From positions 1-64,000 of the forward strand of contig JASJOS010000003.1 in the NCBI GenBank assembly GCA_030068525.1: a stretch of 64,000 nt of DNA, written 5' to 3'. This DNA comes from Xanthocytophaga flava (GTDB lineage Bacteria; Bacteroidota; Bacteroidia; Cytophagales; 172606-1). Position numbers and translations under genes: made by a program. Every line of letters begins with the position of its first letter. The first letter of the stretch is position 1. Below the pieces are notes generated by a model. The model made no database searches. It was not told the origin of the DNA and was given only the letters and a program-made list of their open reading frames with translations. This document shows positions 44,820 to 53,671 of this stretch, piece after piece.

Positions 44820-44849
44820 TTTTAAAGAGATTCTGCCACCAATGATTAG

Positions 44850-45095
44850 CTATCCTGCTATGGCGGAGGCAATAATAATGCAGATACCTAAAATCAAGGC
44901 AGCGGCAACCAAAGCTGCAGCTATGTTTTTTTCTTCTGCAATCTGTCGTGCCAAATGTCCTGGAATTAACCAATCTACTACCTTAAACCCTATTACACAC
45001 ATAATTAGTCCAATGACACTGTAAATGATTGTGCCCATGATACCTTTCTCCCAAAATCCGGGAGCCTGAAGTAAGATTGTAAGCAGTGTATACAT
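44850..45095 (-). CDS. DUF350 (YjfL-like) small membrane protein
   Basis: 81 residues from ATG 45095 (MYTLLTILLQ); earlier in-frame codons overlap the upstream gene. Two strong membrane segments, TIIYSVIGLIMCVIGFKVVD and AALVAAALILGICIIIASAI, flank a polar loop with GHLARQIAEEKN. It matches one DUF350 unit; YjfL of E. coli has two. DUF350 genes occur with PspA-like, DUF4178 and spermidine-synthase genes elsewhere. It sits between the DUF2007-like gene (11 bp) and the synthase (30 bp). Confidence 0.88.
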   Translation of the reverse strand: MYTLLTILLQAPGFWEKGIMGTIIYSVIGLIMCVIGFKVVDWLIPGHLARQIAEEKNIAAALVAAALILGICIIIASAIAG

Positions 45096-45106
45096 GATAA
45101 AAGATT

Positions 45107-45769
45107 TTATATATAAAAAGTTATCCTTAATCGAATGATAAGCCAAATGATAATACAGAGCCCTCCAATTATCATTATGCGTTTTCCATGAAGCTGGGTT
45201 GCAGAATCATACGTTTTTATTCTTTTACCATTAGGAAGAACTTTATTGGATGCCAGTAAATGCCACCCTATAAAAAAACCTAATAATCCACCCACTATCG
45301 AAAGTATATAGCCAGCCCATATCCAGGGTACAGGAGAAGATTCTGTTTTTTCCAGTTCTTCTATTTTACTCTTCTTGAGAGCTTTTGTTAGTTCTATAGG
45401 TATTGAATTTCCTCTTTCTTTTAGGATTTGCTGAGCCAGTTGATAGTCAAATAGATTCCATTCGTAAGGCCTGGCTACAATATCCATAAGCTCCTCATTT
45501 GTAAACTCAAAAAGGTAATAATCTTTTTCAATTGTATTATAGGTTTCTATAGCTACTTTTTCAAGAAGTTCATTAGCTCTTTCAAAGTCGAACGCTTTTA
45601 GTTTAATGACAATATCTTCACCCAGTTGATTTTGAGCAAATGTTACATCAAAAGATGGAGCTGTTTTCTCAACATGATATTCTATCTCATTATCTTCCAA
45701 TAAATCCAGAAAACTCTGAGCATGTTCAACAGATGGATACTTCCTATATTCTGTAAAGGTATCTGACAT
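45107..45769 (-). CDS. DUF2007-like domain membrane protein
   Basis: 220 residues. The first about 70 (YRKYPSVEHAQSFLDLLEDN, IEYHVEK, then AFDFERANELLEKVA) resemble the small DUF2007 putative signal-transducing fold. A helical middle follows with YYLFEFTNEELMDIVARPYE and QLAQQILKERG. Two C-terminal membrane segments (WIWAGYILSIVGGLLGFFIG and MIIGGLCIIIWLIIRL) are joined by a basic loop. No enzymatic residues are evident. It lies inside the tightly packed polyamine/DUF4178 unit, with 28 bp upstream and 11 bp downstream spacing. Confidence 0.75.
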   Translation of the reverse strand: MSDTFTEYRKYPSVEHAQSFLDLLEDNEIEYHVEKTAPSFDVTFAQNQLGEDIVIKLKAFDFERANELLEKVAIETYNTIEKDYYLFEFTNEELMDIVARPYEWNLFDYQLAQQILKERGNSIPIELTKALKKSKIEELEKTESSPVPWIWAGYILSIVGGLLGFFIGWHLLASNKVLPNGKRIKTYDSATQLHGKRIMIIGGLCIIIWLIIRLRITFYI

Positions 45770-45797
45770 GAATATTTTTACTTATACTGCTATTATT

Positions 45798-45998
45798 CTA
45801 TTTACCGTACCGAGGTCCACCACCCCTAATACTACGCCCCTGAAAATACCGTATACTTCCATTATTTTTCCGAATCTCTTCCTGAATCTTTGGATCTGTC
45901 ATTCTTGTCAAACCATAGCCTTTTATAGAAGCCAGGTATGCTACAACCAACATAATAGCCAAGCCGCTTACAATAAGTATTCTTGTAAATGTTTGCAT
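45798..45998 (-). CDS. 66-residue single-pass membrane protein
   Basis: One N-terminal hydrophobic segment, ILIVSGLAIMLVVAYLAS (about 7-24), is followed by a basic tail with RKNNGSIRYFQGRSIRGGGP. The tail is rich in Arg and Gly and ends RYGK. Spacing of 35 bp to the DUF4178 gene and 28 bp to the next gene supports it as a true member of the unit. No family recognised. Confidence 0.7.
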   Translation of the reverse strand: MQTFTRILIVSGLAIMLVVAYLASIKGYGLTRMTDPKIQEEIRKNNGSIRYFQGRSIRGGGPRYGK

Positions 45999-46033
45999 AA
46001 GTACCTAATTGTGTTAAATCTGCTATTTACTAT

Positions 46034-47374
46034 CTACATCACATTCCAATCTCTTATGCCAGCTAGCACCATAATTACAAAACCTACTCCACAACAAATA
46101 GCGGCTATCATAAAGTATCTGCTTAGTATACTGCCCTGAAATACAGTAAACTGCACAGTCACATCACCTTTGGCATTAGGTATCACATATACTTTCCCCG
46201 AATAGGTGTCGGTTTGTTCTACCCGATAATAAGCTTCTTTTTCTCTTTCAGACTCCTCCCAGTCTTCCCAGCCACTTTCACCATCTTCCTGCCAATATTC
46301 TGTACCTGATTCCTGAAAAAAATTATCATCTAATACATTAGCTATTTCTCCTTTACTGTCTTGTAGTTCTAGTCCTACCCATGCATCACTATTATCAGGA
46401 AACGAAGCAGATAATACCAGTTTGACTATCCCTGGCTGAACCTCAAAAGGCCGGATTAAAGTAAGTAGCTCGGGAGTCTCACTGATCTTATTGGAATCCA
46501 ACGCTTGTGGAATCACAAATTTCTGCGTAAATATTTGATTTCCAGAACCCAGCGAATAAAACAATAAAAGCAGAAAGATTATCCCTGCAAAGCCAAATGT
46601 CTTTAACCAGAATTTATTATCTGCACGTCGCTGAGTACGTAATTGCAAGAGTTTGTCAACTTCCGGGTTGCCTCCAAACGCTGTCAGCAATTGGTTTCGG
46701 CTAATTTTCGTTTCCTCAAAAAATTCGATCTCCTTCGCAGTACCTGTATTATCCAATCTTGTTTCTACAATAAAAGACTTACCTGCCATATATTCCGTAA
46801 ACTGAACTTTATCTCCCGCATGTATCTGGTAAGTAGACTCACCTTCGAAAAACACGACTTCCGAATTCCCATATTCCTGTACCTGCCGGATACTATTGGA
46901 GTAGAAATCTTTAATTTTTAGATTTGAAAGCAGGTTAGGGTATACAGGTACTATTGAGGTTGAAATAACATATCCTTCTTCATCTTCTATCAGATAAAAA
47001 AAAGTCTGATACTCACTCATCAGAATCCACTCATCGTATTTCCAGGTTTCGTCAGAATAGCCACTCCCATCTTCATCTTTCCAATATTCCTTGTACACTG
47101 ACCGCCAGCATGTACGCCCCAATACCTGATACCTGACTCCATCAAATTTTGCCTGCATTCCCAAACGAATGAAAGACTTTGGAGGGTATTTGGATGGTTG
47201 ATTTAGCTTAGTAATAACCTGATGTGCCTCTGAACGAGCATCGACAACAGCCCCACAATATTGACAACCGATATAGCGTGTGCGGGAGTTGATCAATGAA
47301 ATCTCACCACCGCAGTTAGTACACCGGAATTGTTTTATTGTTTGAAAATATGATTGTGGTTTAATTGAGGCCAT
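46034..47374 (-). CDS. DUF4178 protein with zinc ribbon and two membrane segments
   Basis: 446 residues. An N-terminal zinc ribbon has Cys at 18, 21, 37 and 40 (CTNCGG, CQYCG). DUF4178 follows, with IRLGMQAKFDGVRYQVLGR, WKYDEWILMSEYQTFFYLIE and later AGDKVQFTEYMAGKSFIVET. A membrane segment at about 255-275 (FGFAGIIFLLLLFYSLG), a beta-rich extracytoplasmic domain containing a Glu/Trp-rich stretch (WQEDGESGWEDWEESEREKE), and a final membrane segment (about 420-440) complete it. DUF4178 is of unknown function but recurs with DUF350 and polyamine genes. It is the third gene of the unit. Confidence 0.9.
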   Translation of the reverse strand: MASIKPQSYFQTIKQFRCTNCGGEISLINSRTRYIGCQYCGAVVDARSEAHQVITKLNQPSKYPPKSFIRLGMQAKFDGVRYQVLGRTCWRSVYKEYWKDEDGSGYSDETWKYDEWILMSEYQTFFYLIEDEEGYVISTSIVPVYPNLLSNLKIKDFYSNSIRQVQEYGNSEVVFFEGESTYQIHAGDKVQFTEYMAGKSFIVETRLDNTGTAKEIEFFEETKISRNQLLTAFGGNPEVDKLLQLRTQRRADNKFWLKTFGFAGIIFLLLLFYSLGSGNQIFTQKFVIPQALDSNKISETPELLTLIRPFEVQPGIVKLVLSASFPDNSDAWVGLELQDSKGEIANVLDDNFFQESGTEYWQEDGESGWEDWEESEREKEAYYRVEQTDTYSGKVYVIPNAKGDVTVQFTVFQGSILSRYFMIAAICCGVGFVIMVLAGIRDWNVM

Positions 47375-47405
47375 AGCTTTTTTAATACCTTTCTCAGGAC
47401 TATTG

Positions 47406-47924
47406 CTATTTATCAGAGTTTATCTTATAGGTTAGTTTACAAATTGTATCTACTACCATTATGCCCTCCTCAAACTTTGACTTCATCGAATCAATCCAGA
47501 ATCTGTTTCTGAAAATATATTTCGTACTATCAGGGGGTATCACTGCCAGTTTCGCATAATATTTATCAGCAGTAGGCACACGTTGTTGTATATTCAACTG
47601 ATATTTATTCTCACCTGCCTGGATAGGTTTTACCTCTACATTTTTATTCAATGAGATTAAACGAAACGGAATATCCTGCTTTCCTTTAAGACTTACCGTA
47701 ATCACATACGTACTATCTACTGTAAAATTTGATAACTCGGTATTTTTAGTATCTTTTATGGAAAAAAAGAAAGCAGAATCCATAGGTACATTATAATAAC
47801 TGCCAAAGTTCACCGTATCATAATGAATGGATGCTGTAGCAACTTCTTTTTTTGCTTGAGTAACATCACAGCTACAAAGAGTAATTTGCATTAGTAGAAG
47901 GATGGCTATAGTAATTTTGTTCAT
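47406..47924 (-). CDS. Small lipoprotein of the polyamine/DUF4178 unit
   Basis: 172 residues. A signal peptide with MQITLCSCDV gives a candidate lipid-modified Cys at 17 or 19. The mature part is predicted beta-rich (YVITVSLKGKQDIPFRLISL, KYQLNIQQRVPTADKYYAKL), perhaps one Ig-like sandwich. It lies between the two DUF4178 genes (18 bp and 31 bp spacing), so it is likely made together with them and anchored in the envelope. No family recognised. Confidence 0.75.
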   Translation of the reverse strand: MNKITIAILLLMQITLCSCDVTQAKKEVATASIHYDTVNFGSYYNVPMDSAFFFSIKDTKNTELSNFTVDSTYVITVSLKGKQDIPFRLISLNKNVEVKPIQAGENKYQLNIQQRVPTADKYYAKLAVIPPDSTKYIFRNRFWIDSMKSKFEEGIMVVDTICKLTYKINSDK

Positions 47925-47942
47925 CTTGCTCAGATCGTAGGA

Positions 47943-48554
47943 TTAGGTAAACAAAAAATCTTTCATAGATAAAGGTTCTCCCACATTGTATACAACTCCT
48001 TCCGGCATATACTCAAAACTAGCAATCAATTTCTTACCTACAACAATCCCATCTACATAATCAGCTTTTTCGCCTGCAACTACTTGAAACGGCAGTTCGC
48101 CTTCTCCTCCATTGATGACTGCGTTATTTTTCTCTGTCAGAAAAACATTGTCTGTATATATAGTCGTTATTGATCCTATAACCAAACTTATATATTGAGG
48201 AGGGTCTGAAAGGTTTTTCTTTCGAAAAAGAACAAATTCTCCTTCATCTTCCTGCAACCAGATTTCGTCTTCGTTTTCCATTATGAGCAACCATTCATCC
48301 CAGAATCCATCTTCATAATCAAATCGCAATCTGCCTACTACTTCAAAAGGCTTATTTTTTATCTTACCTATCTTCCCTACAGATAAAACAGATCCATAAT
48401 CTGCCAGTAAGATTGGAGACCCAACTGTGAATATGCTATCTACATTGAGATAACTTGTCTGACCACAATACTTACAAACTACCATTTTGGAATGGTGGTA
48501 CTTTAACTCCAGCATTGCTCCACAAGAGGGACAGTTCAGAGACGGTAAAGGCAT
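47943..48554 (-). CDS. Soluble DUF4178 protein with zinc ribbon
   Basis: 203 residues. Zinc ribbon Cys at 8, 11, 27 and 30 (CPSCGAML, CKYCGQTS). The DUF4178 core follows, with GKIGKIKNKPFEVVGRLRF, GFWDEWLLIMENEDEIWLQE and later VVAGEKADYVDGIVVGKKL. No membrane segment, so a cytoplasmic version of the larger DUF4178 protein in the same unit. It is the first gene of the seven-gene unit. The upstream region is short, with a strong terminator of the preceding DUF3467 gene at 48608-48659, so the unit's promoter must lie in about 48555-48607; there I see only an imperfect -7 box. Confidence 0.88.
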   Translation of the reverse strand: MPLPSLNCPSCGAMLELKYHHSKMVVCKYCGQTSYLNVDSIFTVGSPILLADYGSVLSVGKIGKIKNKPFEVVGRLRFDYEDGFWDEWLLIMENEDEIWLQEDEGEFVLFRKKNLSDPPQYISLVIGSITTIYTDNVFLTEKNNAVINGGEGELPFQVVAGEKADYVDGIVVGKKLIASFEYMPEGVVYNVGEPLSMKDFLFT

Positions 48555-48607
48555 GGAAAACAGATGTTATAATCTTAATAGCAAAATATATGATAAGTAA
48601 CCATCTT

Positions 48608-48659
48608 TGCAAATAGAAAGGCCTGATAAGTTCTAACCTATCAGGCCTTTCTATTTGCA
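48608..48659 (-). terminator. Strong intrinsic terminator after the DUF3467 gene
   Basis: Perfect 21-bp inverted repeat (arms 48608-48628 and 48639-48659) with a 10-nt loop. It ends the transcription/translation block and insulates the following DUF4178 unit. Confidence 0.85.
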
Positions 48660-48674
48660 GTAGAGATATTTGGA

Positions 48675-48998
48675 TTAAGCTTCTCCCATTTTTCCGCCAA
48701 AACTCATAGGTAATGTAAAACCTTCCTCTGTCTGTCGGATTGTTCCAAATGCATCTTCGTACTTCCTTACATTATCTTTTAGTGCCGCTAATAATCGTTT
48801 AGCATGTTCAGGAGTAATGATAACACGTGATTTTACCTTGGCTTTAGGTACTCCTGGCATAATACGAATAAAGTCTAACACAAATTCACTATTGGAATGA
48901 GCAATCATAACCAAATTGGAATATACACCTTCTGCCATTTCCTCCGACAGCTCGATATTAAGTTGGTTTTCTTCTTCCGGATTGTTTTTATCAGCCAT
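48675..48998 (-). CDS. DUF3467 domain protein
   Basis: 107 residues. LSEEMAEGVYSNLVMIAHSN, EFVLDFIRIMPGVPKAKV and RVIITPEHAKRLLAALKDNV match DUF3467, a small conserved family of unknown role. It sits directly after rpoC on the same strand, a position frequent in Bacteroidota; a terminator lies between (49148-49183), so expression may be partly by read-through. Cytoplasmic. Confidence 0.92.
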   Translation of the reverse strand: MADKNNPEEENQLNIELSEEMAEGVYSNLVMIAHSNSEFVLDFIRIMPGVPKAKVKSRVIITPEHAKRLLAALKDNVRKYEDAFGTIRQTEEGFTLPMSFGGKMGEA

Positions 48999-49147
48999 AA
49001 TCGATACAAGTTTACAAATGATATATTTTTAGATTATCTCCTTCACTTACAACTTATCAGTTTCAGGCCACAAGATAGAAATATCACCCTGCTTCTGGAA
49101 GAAAAGATATAAATTTCTCCTAGTTACTGACTTTTCTACCCTAATAA

Positions 49148-49183
49148 AAAAAGAGTTATGAGAAGTATCCCATAACTCTTTTT
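49148..49183 (-). terminator. Intrinsic terminator after rpoC
   Basis: Inverted repeat AAAAAGAGTTATG (49148-49160) / CATAACTCTTTTT (49171-49183), followed on the minus strand by a run of seven U residues. Confidence 0.85.
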
Positions 49184-49221
49184 AACCATATTATAAATCT
49201 ATATTCTAGATTCTTTCTTGA

Positions 49222-52200
49222 TTAGTCCTGAAGCTCACGACGGCGAGAACTGGTTTGACGTTCTTTGGCAGTAGTCATTGTTTCCAATTCTTCCTGAGAA
49301 CCAACAATCAGGTTTTGATAACGACGCATACCAGTACCTGCAGGGATCAAGTGACCAACAATTACGTTTTCTTTCAAACCAATCAATTGATCTGCTTTAC
49401 CACGTACAGCAGCCTCACTTAATACCTTAGTTGTTTCCTGGAACGATGCAGCAGAGATAAAGCTTTCTGTACCCAGAGACGCTTGTGTAATACCTTGCAA
49501 TGTCGGCTGAGAAACAGCAGCATCGGCATCTCTTACTTCTACCAGACGTAAGTCGCGACGTTTCAAACTTGAGTTTTCATCACGTAAACGACGGGAAGAA
49601 ATAATCTGTCCAGGCTTCAGGTTTTCAGAATCACCTGCATCTGAAACTACCTTCATATTCATAATCAGGTCATTTGCTTCACGGAATTCAAAACGATCCA
49701 CATATTGGCCAGGTAAGAAGTTAGTATCACCAGCTTCAATGATTTCAACCTTTTGCATCATCTGGCGTACAATACACTCGATGTGTTTATCATTGATTTT
49801 CACACCTTGCAGACGATAAACCTCCTGAATTTCATTTACCAGGTATTCCTGCACAGCAGTTGGCCCCTTGATAGCCAGAATATCGGAAGGAGTAATTGCT
49901 CCGTCTGAAAGTGGTGCACCAGCACGAATGAAGTCATTATCCTGTACCAGGATATGTTTAGACAATGGCACCATATATCGCTTACGAACCCCGTCACGCG
50001 ATTCGATAAAGATTTCACGGTTACCACGTTTAATACCTCCATACGTAACAACACCATCAATTTCACTTACTACAGCAGGGTTAGAAGGATTACGTGCCTC
50101 AAACAATTCCGTTACACGAGGCAGACCACCCGTGATATCACGCGTTTTACCTATTGCACGAGGAATTTTAGCAAGAACCTGTCCAGCACGTACAGTTGAT
50201 CCGTTTTCAACGGCCAAGTGAGCACCTACTGGCATGTTATATGACTTACCTTCTTTATCTTTAGTATATACCCCTACTGCAGGGTTTTTCGTCTTATCTT
50301 TTGTATCAATGATTACCTTTTCACGGAAACCAGTCTGTTCATCAGACTCTTCACGGAAGGTTATACCATCTTCAATCGATTCAAACTGAACAGTACCATC
50401 TAATTCAGACAAAATTACAGCGTTATATGGATCCCAGAAACAAAGTTCATCACCGCGTTTCACTTTCTCACCATCGTTCACTTTCAGGAATGCGCCATAT
50501 GGTACGTGGTTACTGATCAATACTTTATCAGTACCTTCCTGCATAATCTTGATCTCACCTGAACGTCCCATCACTACGTTTACTTTCTCACCTTCGTTGT
50601 TAACCGTTGTGATAGTCCGCAGTTCTTCAAATTGAATCACCCCATCAAATTTAGCTTTGATGTTTGCATCCGAAGAAATGTTTGACGCCACACCACCGAC
50701 GTGGAAGGTACGAAGGGTAAGCTGTGTTCCTGGTTCACCGATAGACTGGGCAGCAATAACACCAACTGCTTCACCTCTTTCAACCATACGACCAGAAGCA
50801 AGGTTACGTCCGTAACATTTTGCGCATACACCCTGACGGGTTTCGCAAGTTAATACCGAACGAATCTCAACAGCTTCTACACTGGTTTGATCAATTCGTG
50901 TAGCAATTTCTTCAGTTACCTGTTCACCAGAAGCGATAATCAGTTCATTTGTGATCGGGTCGAATACATCATGTACAGTAACGCGGCCCAAAATACGTTC
51001 AGATAGTGGTTCAACAATGTCTTCATTATCTTTTAGAGCTGTTACCACTATACCGCGTAATGTACCACAATCACTTTCGTTAATAATTACATCTTGAGCC
51101 ACATCTACCAGACGACGAGTCAGATAACCAGCATCAGCAGTTTTCAATGCAGTATCGGCCAAACCTTTACGAGCACCGTGAGTAGAGATAAAGTACTCCA
51201 ATACATCCAAACCTTCTTTAAAGTTTGAGATAATTGGGTTTTCAATGATCTCACCAACAGATCCTTGTAAGTTTTTCTGAGGCTTAGCCATCAGACCCCG
51301 CATACCACCTAACTGACGAATCTGTTCACGAGACCCCCGTGCGCCAGAGTGCATCATCATATAGATGGAATTAAATCCTTGCTGATCACCTTCCAGCTGT
51401 TTCATCAATGACTCTGTAATTTGAGTATTTACACGAGTCCAAATATCAATTACTTGGTTATAACGTTCGTTATCAGTGATAAGACCCATCAGATAGTTAT
51501 TCCAAACATTGTCTACTTCACCAACCGCATTATCAATCAGTTTTGCTTTCGCCTCTGGCACTTTTACATCATTCAACCCAATTGATAAACCTCCACGGAA
51601 TGCCATCTGAAAACCAAGTTCCTTAATATCATCTAGGAATTTGGCAGTACGAGACATACCTACTGTTTTGAAGACATGACCAATGATTTGCTGTAGTTTC
51701 TTTTTAGTTAGCAACTCATTGATGTATCCAACTTCTTCCGGAACAGCCTGGTTAAATAACACACGACCTGCCACCGTCTCTATAATTTTCGTTTCCAGCT
51801 CGCCATTTTCATTTCGTACTTTTGTACGAATTTTAATATTAGCATGCTTGGATAACTTACCTTCATTAACAGCAATAATTACCTCTTCTGCAGAATAGAA
51901 GATAGAACCTTCACCTGCAATAGGATATTCAGGAGTATGTTTCCGTCCTTTCGTTACATAATATAATCCCAATACCATGTCCTGAGAAGGTACTGTAATT
52001 GGAGCACCGTTCGCAGGGTTCAGGATATTATGAGAAGCCAACATCAATAAAGATGCTTCCAGAATTGCCTCTTGACCTAGAGGCACGTGTACCGCCATCT
52101 GGTCACCGTCAAAGTCAGCGTTGAATGCTGTAGTTACCAGTGGGTGTAACTGAATTGCTTTTCCTTCGATCAGTTTTGGCTGGAATGCCTGAATACCCAA

Positions 52201-53535
52201 ACGGTGCAATGTAGGAGCACGGTTTAGTAGAACCGGATGCCCTTTCAGTACATTTTCCAGAATATCCCAAACAACTGGATCTTTTCTGTCAACTATTTTC
52301 TTCGCTGATTTTACAGTTTTAACGATTCCCCGTTCGATCAGTTTACGAATAATAAATGGCTTAAATAACTCGGCAGCCATATCTTTAGGCAGACCGCATT
52401 CATGCAATTTCAGTTCAGGACCTACAACGATAACCGAACGACCAGAATAGTCAACACGTTTACCTAGCAAGTTTTGACGGAAACGACCCTGCTTACCTTT
52501 CAGCATATCTGAAAGTGACTTCAGTGCACGGTTTCCTTCTGAACGAACAGCATTTACTTTACGAGAGTTATCAAACAGAGAGTCAACAGCTTCCTGTAAC
52601 ATCCTTTTCTCGTTACGTAAGATAACCTCAGGAGCTTTGATTTCAATCAAACGCTTCAATCGGTTGTTACGAATAATTACCCGACGATATAGATCGTTCA
52701 AATCAGAAGTTGCAAAACGACCACCATCCAAAGGTACTAAAGGACGAAGCTCTGGTGGAATTACAGGTACCATACGGATAACCATCCATTCAGGTCGGTT
52801 CTCAATACGTGTATTTGCATCCCGGAATGCTTCTACTACTTTCAAACGTTTTAAAGCTTCTGCTTTACGCTGTTGAGAAGTATCTGTAGATGCTACGTGA
52901 CGAAGCTCATAAGACAAGTCATCCAGCTTAGTTCTGGAAAGAAGCATTTCCAATGCATCAGCACCCATCTTAGCGATGAATTTCTGAGGATCTTCATCTG
53001 GTAACAATTGATTTTCACGAGGAAGCTTATCCAGAATATCCAGATACTCATCTTCTGTCAGAAAATCAAGTTGTTTTACCCCTTCTTCTTCTTTTACTCC
53101 TGGTTGGATGACAACATATCTTTCATAATAGATAATCTGATCAAGTTTCTTAGTTGGTAAACCTAACAGATAACCTATTTTATTTGGTAATGAACGGAAA
53201 TACCAGATATGAGCTACAGGTACAACCAGCTCAATGTGTCCCATGCGTTCACGACGAACTTTCTTCTCCGTTACTTCTACTCCGCAACGATCACAAATAA
53301 TACCTTTATAACGAATTCTTTTATATTTACCGCAATGACATTCCCAGTCTTTTACTGGTCCGAAAATCCGTTCGCAGAAAAGCCCTCCCATTTCGGGTTT
53401 ATATGTCCGGTAGTTAATGGTTTCAGGCTGTGTCACCTCACCATAAGAGCTATCCAGAATGGATTGTGGAGAGGCAAGACTAATCGTGACCTTCGAGAAG
53501 TCTGCGTTGATTTTTTTATTTTTTCTAAAAGCCAT
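49222..53535 (-). CDS. rpoC: DNA-directed RNA polymerase subunit beta'
   Basis: 1437 residues. The N-terminal zinc site is [20 protein letters not shown]. The active centre [12 protein letters not shown] is intact with its three Asp residues. The bridge-helix region and the second zinc cluster ([16 protein letters not shown]) are present. It forms the RNA polymerase core with beta (rpoB, 136 bp upstream), alpha and omega. The start [13 protein letters not shown] is the usual Bacteroidota N terminus. A hairpin lies in the rpoB-rpoC spacer and a terminator follows the stop. Confidence 0.98.
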   Translation of the reverse strand: MAFRKNKKINADFSKVTISLASPQSILDSSYGEVTQPETINYRTYKPEMGGLFCERIFGPVKDWECHCGKYKRIRYKGIICDRCGVEVTEKKVRRERMGHIELVVPVAHIWYFRSLPNKIGYLLGLPTKKLDQIIYYERYVVIQPGVKEEEGVKQLDFLTEDEYLDILDKLPRENQLLPDEDPQKFIAKMGADALEMLLSRTKLDDLSYELRHVASTDTSQQRKAEALKRLKVVEAFRDANTRIENRPEWMVIRMVPVIPPELRPLVPLDGGRFATSDLNDLYRRVIIRNNRLKRLIEIKAPEVILRNEKRMLQEAVDSLFDNSRKVNAVRSEGNRALKSLSDMLKGKQGRFRQNLLGKRVDYSGRSVIVVGPELKLHECGLPKDMAAELFKPFIIRKLIERGIVKTVKSAKKIVDRKDPVVWDILENVLKGHPVLLNRAPTLHRLGIQAFQPKLIEGKAIQLHPLVTTAFNADFDGDQMAVHVPLGQEAILEASLLMLASHNILNPANGAPITVPSQDMVLGLYYVTKGRKHTPEYPIAGEGSIFYSAEEVIIAVNEGKLSKHANIKIRTKVRNENGELETKIIETVAGRVLFNQAVPEEVGYINELLTKKKLQQIIGHVFKTVGMSRTAKFLDDIKELGFQMAFRGGLSIGLNDVKVPEAKAKLIDNAVGEVDNVWNNYLMGLITDNERYNQVIDIWTRVNTQITESLMKQLEGDQQGFNSIYMMMHSGARGSREQIRQLGGMRGLMAKPQKNLQGSVGEIIENPIISNFKEGLDVLEYFISTHGARKGLADTALKTADAGYLTRRLVDVAQDVIINESDCGTLRGIVVTALKDNEDIVEPLSERILGRVTVHDVFDPITNELIIASGEQVTEEIATRIDQTSVEAVEIRSVLTCETRQGVCAKCYGRNLASGRMVERGEAVGVIAAQSIGEPGTQLTLRTFHVGGVASNISSDANIKAKFDGVIQFEELRTITTVNNEGEKVNVVMGRSGEIKIMQEGTDKVLISNHVPYGAFLKVNDGEKVKRGDELCFWDPYNAVILSELDGTVQFESIEDGITFREESDEQTGFREKVIIDTKDKTKNPAVGVYTKDKEGKSYNMPVGAHLAVENGSTVRAGQVLAKIPRAIGKTRDITGGLPRVTELFEARNPSNPAVVSEIDGVVTYGGIKRGNREIFIESRDGVRKRYMVPLSKHILVQDNDFIRAGAPLSDGAITPSDILAIKGPTAVQEYLVNEIQEVYRLQGVKINDKHIECIVRQMMQKVEIIEAGDTNFLPGQYVDRFEFREANDLIMNMKVVSDAGDSENLKPGQIISSRRLRDENSSLKRRDLRLVEVRDADAAVSQPTLQGITQASLGTESFISAASFQETTKVLSEAAVRGKADQLIGLKENVIVGHLIPAGTGMRRYQNLIVGSQEELETMTTAKERQTSSRRRELQD

Positions 53536-53637
53536 AGGTTAGGAATATAATTATGGGCGACAATACATGTTTAAAACCCTGTAATCCTCAAAAGAAGCTT
53601 ATGACTACGCTTTCTTCTTATATTGGATAAGATCAAC

Positions 53638-53662
53638 GCAGAGTCTGAAAGTCAGACCCTGC
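53638..53662 (-). other. Hairpin in the rpoB-rpoC spacer
   Basis: 11-bp stem (GCAGAGTCTGA 53638-53648 and TCAGACCCTGC 53652-53662, one G-U pair) with a 3-nt loop, just after the rpoB stop. No T run follows on the minus strand, so RNA processing or pausing is more likely than termination. Confidence 0.6.
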
Positions 53663-53671
53663 ATAAAACAA

